DNA of 17,069 nucleotides from JBHEKP01 sp041859375 (GTDB taxonomy: Bacteria; Hydrogenedentota; Hydrogenedentia; Hydrogenedentales; CAITNO01), in the NCBI GenBank assembly GCA_041859375.1, contig JBHEKP010000127.1, positions 1 through 17,069 on the forward strand, in the 5' to 3' direction. This document shows, piece by piece, positions 14,536 to 17,069 of this stretch. The notes under the pieces were generated by a model that was given only the letters and a program-made list of their open reading frames with translations, ran no database searches and was not told the origin of the DNA. Every line of letters begins with the position of its first letter. Within the stretch, counting starts at the first letter, position 1. The position numbers and the translations under genes were made by a program.

Positions 14536-17069
14536 ATGGGCGGCATTCACTTCTTCGGCGGGGGCAGGGCGGTTTTGTCAACGGCGGCACTCGCACTCGT
14601 GCTGCTGGCCGCCGTGCCCGCGGCGCAGGCGCGCATCCTGCGGGTGGACGGCGGTTCCCCGGCATACGCGCCCGACGGATACACCTGGCAGCGGGCCTAC
14701 AAAACCCTCCAGTCGGCCGTGGACGCGGCCGCGCCGGGCGACAAGCTCTGGGTTGCCGGGGGCGTCTACACAGGCACGGACGCCGCCGTGGCGCGGATCA
14801 AGACCGCCGTCACCCTCTACGGCGGCTTCAAGGGCACGGAGATCGCCCTTGAGCAGCGCGACTGGGACGCCAACCCCACCATCATCGACGGCGGCGGCGT
14901 CCGCCGCTGCGTCACGGTCCTTGACGGCGCCGGCCATGTGGACGGGTTCATCCTCCAAAACGGCATGGCGGACGAGGGCGGCGGCATGTACGGGGGCTCC
15001 GCCACAAACTGCACCTTCACCGGAAACATTGCCCTGTACGGCGGCGGCATGGCAGGCAGCATGGCCGCCAATTGTGTGTTCACCGAAAACACCGCCACCG
15101 ACTCCGGCGGCGGCATGTATTATGGGGATGCCATAAACTGCGTTTTTGCCGGCAACACCAGCGTGGACGGCGGCGGAACGTACGGCGGCAGCGCCGTTGA
15201 TTGTGAATTCACCGCAAACACCGCTTATTACGGCGGCGGCAGCCGCTGGGGCAGGGCCGTCAACTGCCTGTTCACCGCAAACACCGCGACATATGACGGG
15301 GGGGGCATGTGTGATGGCATGGGGACAAACTGTGTTTTCACGGGAAACACCGCCACCGACTTCGGCGGCGGCATGTTTCGTGGGGAAGCGGCAATTTGCA
15401 CTTTTACCGGCAATACCAGCGCAAGCGGCGGGGGCATGAGCCGCGGAACGGCCACGGACTGCATTTTCACGGAGAACACGGCCGCCGACTCCGGCGGCGG
15501 AATGCATGACGGGGATGCCATAAATTGCACTTTGTTCAAAAACGCCGCCCAGAACGGGGGCGGAATCTCCGGCGGCACCGCCGCAAATTGCATCTTTTGG
15601 CACAACAGCCCCCAGGATGGCTATTCCTCAAAAATTAGCCATTCCTCCCTGTCCTTTTCATATACAGGGACGAATATCATCATCAGGGATCCCCTCTTTG
15701 TAAATCCAGGAGGGGGGGATTTCAGGCTTCAGTCCGCATCGCCCTGCGTGGACAGCGGCACCCCCAACGGCGCGCCCGCCACGGACATCCTGGGCCGGAT
15801 CCGGCCCCAGGGGGCGGGGGTGGACATGGGCGCCTATGAGTATGAGGCCGGGGATGACAGTGATATTGTGCCGTCCACCGGTGTCCTGAGGGTGGACGGG
15901 GAATCCACCGCAGCCAACCCCGACGGGCTCACCTGGGAAACAGCCTTTCCCACCCTGCAGGCGGCGGTGAACAGCAGTTTTTCAGGCATGGAAATATGGG
16001 TGAGGCGGGGGACCTATACCGTCCGGGAAGAAGGCCGGGTCCTTTTGCTGGTGCCTGACGTCGCAGTATACGGGGGCTTTGCGGGCGGGGAAACAGCCCG
16101 GGAGCAACGGGATTATCGGGCCAACCCCACCGTCATTGACGGACAGAAAACCCGTGGTTGTGTGGCCGTTTGCCACTCGGGAAGTATTGACGGGTTCACC
16201 CTCCAAAACGGCATGGCGTACGAAGGCGGCGGCATGTACGGGGGCTACGCCACAAACTGCACGTTCACCGAAAACGAGGGGGGGGCGAAATATGGCGGCA
16301 CAGTGACCAACTGCCTGTTTCATCGTAATTCCGCATTTTGGGGGGGTGGCGCTATGAGTGGTGGAGTGGCCAAAAACTGCACTTTTACCGCCAATTTCAC
16401 TTTTGGAATAAGTAACGGCATGGCTTTGAACTGTATTTTCTGGGAACACGAGTATGGGGACATTGGTCTCGGTGCACGTGTCTACTATTCCTGTCTTTCC
16501 ACGGCATACGAGGGGGTTGGCAACATTGTTGGAGACCCCTGTTTTGTGAATCCCTGGGCGGGGGATTTCCGGTTGCGGTCTGTTTCCCCCTGTGTGGACA
16601 GCGGCGTCACCTGGGGGGGCGTGCCCGCCACGGACATCCTGGGCCGGGCCCGGGCACAGGGGGCGGGGGTGGACATGGGCGCCCATGAGCATGAAGCGCG
16701 GGACGATGATGACACCGTGCTTCCCGGAGTGCTGCGGGTGGACTGTGCCTCCACCGCCGCCCATCCCGACGGGCTCACCTGGGAGACGGCTTCCCCCACA
16801 TTGCAGGCCGCGGCGGATGCCGCGGAGCACGGCACGGAAATCTGGGTCAGAAAGGGAGTGTACACCGCTGAAAATGATGAACAGGTTCTTTTCCCGTTTC
16901 CCTATACCTACCTGTACGGTGGCTTTGCCGGCGGGGAAACAACCCGGGAAGAACGTGACTGGCGGGCCAACCCGGCAATCATAGACGGTCAGCATGTCCG
17001 TTGTTGTGTCAGGGGAACCAAGACAACAGTTCTGGACGGTTTTACCCTGCAAAATGGCAAGGCCGGCAG
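14536..17069 (+). CDS. Secreted multi-module parallel beta-helix protein (choice-of-anchor Q type), 3' end beyond window
   Basis: An uninterrupted frame of 844 codons runs off the window edge. Residues 1-32 form a signal peptide (..LALVLLAAVPAAQA). Three modules follow, starting near 14635, 15883 and 16729. Each opens with LRVDG...PDGxTW...TLQ-A--A, then IWVRxGxYT and LYGGFAGGET, then a DGFTLQNG-type turn into beta-helix coils. The two complete modules end SPCVDSG...ATDILGR.R.QGAGVDMGA.E, the polymorphic outer-membrane / choice-of-anchor Q tail. Module 1 has ten coils of 21-22 residues of pattern GGGMxxGxAxNCxFTxNTA; module 2 has about four; module 3 is truncated. Each coil carries one Cys. 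AGGGG lies 9 nt before the ATG. A surface or secreted adhesive or polysaccharide-binding role is typical; substrate unknown. Confidence 0.88.
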   Translation, partial: MGGIHFFGGGRAVLSTAALALVLLAAVPAAQARILRVDGGSPAYAPDGYTWQRAYKTLQSAVDAAAPGDKLWVAGGVYTGTDAAVARIKTAVTLYGGFKGTEIALEQRDWDANPTIIDGGGVRRCVTVLDGAGHVDGFILQNGMADEGGGMYGGSATNCTFTGNIALYGGGMAGSMAANCVFTENTATDSGGGMYYGDAINCVFAGNTSVDGGGTYGGSAVDCEFTANTAYYGGGSRWGRAVNCLFTANTATYDGGGMCDGMGTNCVFTGNTATDFGGGMFRGEAAICTFTGNTSASGGGMSRGTATDCIFTENTAADSGGGMHDGDAINCTLFKNAAQNGGGISGGTAANCIFWHNSPQDGYSSKISHSSLSFSYTGTNIIIRDPLFVNPGGGDFRLQSASPCVDSGTPNGAPATDILGRIRPQGAGVDMGAYEYEAGDDSDIVPSTGVLRVDGESTAANPDGLTWETAFPTLQAAVNSSFSGMEIWVRRGTYTVREEGRVLLLVPDVAVYGGFAGGETAREQRDYRANPTVIDGQKTRGCVAVCHSGSIDGFTLQNGMAYEGGGMYGGYATNCTFTENEGGAKYGGTVTNCLFHRNSAFWGGGAMSGGVAKNCTFTANFTFGISNGMALNCIFWEHEYGDIGLGARVYYSCLSTAYEGVGNIVGDPCFVNPWAGDFRLRSVSPCVDSGVTWGGVPATDILGRARAQGAGVDMGAHEHEARDDDDTVLPGVLRVDCASTAAHPDGLTWETASPTLQAAADAAEHGTEIWVRKGVYTAENDEQVLFPFPYTYLYGGFAGGETTREERDWRANPAIIDGQHVRCCVRGTKTTVLDGFTLQNGKAG
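14977..15600 (+). repeat. Ten tandem beta-helix coil repeats of 63-66 bp in module 1
   Basis: Each unit begins with three glycine codons (GGCGGCGGC or close variants) and contains an NCxFT-type core, giving 21-22 residues per unit. Unit length varies by whole codons only, keeping the frame. Sequence between units has drifted, so they are not a CRISPR array or a perfect minisatellite. The corresponding part of module 2 (about 16222-16440) has only about four units, one of them degraded. Confidence 0.85.

Noticed and set aside
12373..14550. 725-codon minus-strand frame opposite ppk1
   Set aside because: Val/His/Leu/Ala-rich shadow of a strongly conserved gene with no motif of its own.
14977..15600. 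Regular repeats of about 64 bp considered as a CRISPR array
   Set aside because: Unit length varies by codons, similarity spans the whole unit, there are no unique spacers, and the frame encodes beta-helix coils.
14578..15603. Repeat-rich minus-strand frame opposite the beta-helix gene
   Set aside because: Its repetition is the mirror of the coil repeats on the plus strand; the plus frame has signal peptide and known module tails.

Overview
This is a GC-rich bacterial window with no RNA genes, CRISPR arrays or recognisable insertion sequences. The gene set includes a GHL10-type glycoside hydrolase, a secreted multi-module beta-helix protein, a WbuXYZ-type sugar amidation operon and polyphosphate kinase. 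Together with high-GC coding this suggests a Gram-negative-like environmental lineage of the Planctomycetota / Lentisphaerota / Hydrogenedentota kind. That placement is inference; no marker gene settles it.

Layout. Positions 1-403 hold inverted repeats and one possible 43-residue membrane microprotein on the minus strand. Positions 404-2322 (+) hold a class I photolyase overlapping a TspO-family membrane protein by 4 bp. Positions 2323-6096 (-) form one tightly packed operon. In transcription order it encodes a HisH-like glutaminase, a HisF/WbuZ-like cyclase, a RelE/HigB-type toxin, its HigA/XRE antitoxin, a WbuX-type N-acetyl sugar amidotransferase and a thioredoxin-fold [2Fe-2S] ferredoxin. 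The ferredoxin meets tspO tail to tail with no spacer. A divergent intergenic region (6097-6373) carries promoter-like sequences in both directions. Positions 6374-11422 (+) hold a class I PLP aminotransferase, a secreted GHL10 glycoside-hydrolase-like protein and an overlapping GNAT acetyltransferase. Positions 11582-12184 (+) hold a glycine-zipper lipoprotein followed by a strong intrinsic terminator. Positions 12343-14367 (+) hold polyphosphate kinase 1. From 14536 to the window end runs a secreted parallel beta-helix protein, cut by the window edge.

How the genes work together. In characterised WbuXYZ-type systems HisH makes ammonia from glutamine, HisF passes it on, and the PP-loop enzyme amidates a surface sugar. 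Here the three genes lie in one operon, but a toxin-antitoxin pair sits between hisF and wbuX. It is bounded by a perfect 21-bp direct repeat of the hisF 3' end, and the second copy now encodes part of the antitoxin tail in another reading frame. This looks like a recent insertion that kept the operon translationally continuous, and it is the most notable feature of the window. Other points worth attention are a 12-bp hairpin that buries the ribosome binding site of the GHL10 gene, and the beta-helix gene, whose cysteine-bearing coils vary in number between modules and which contains several G7-G8 runs.
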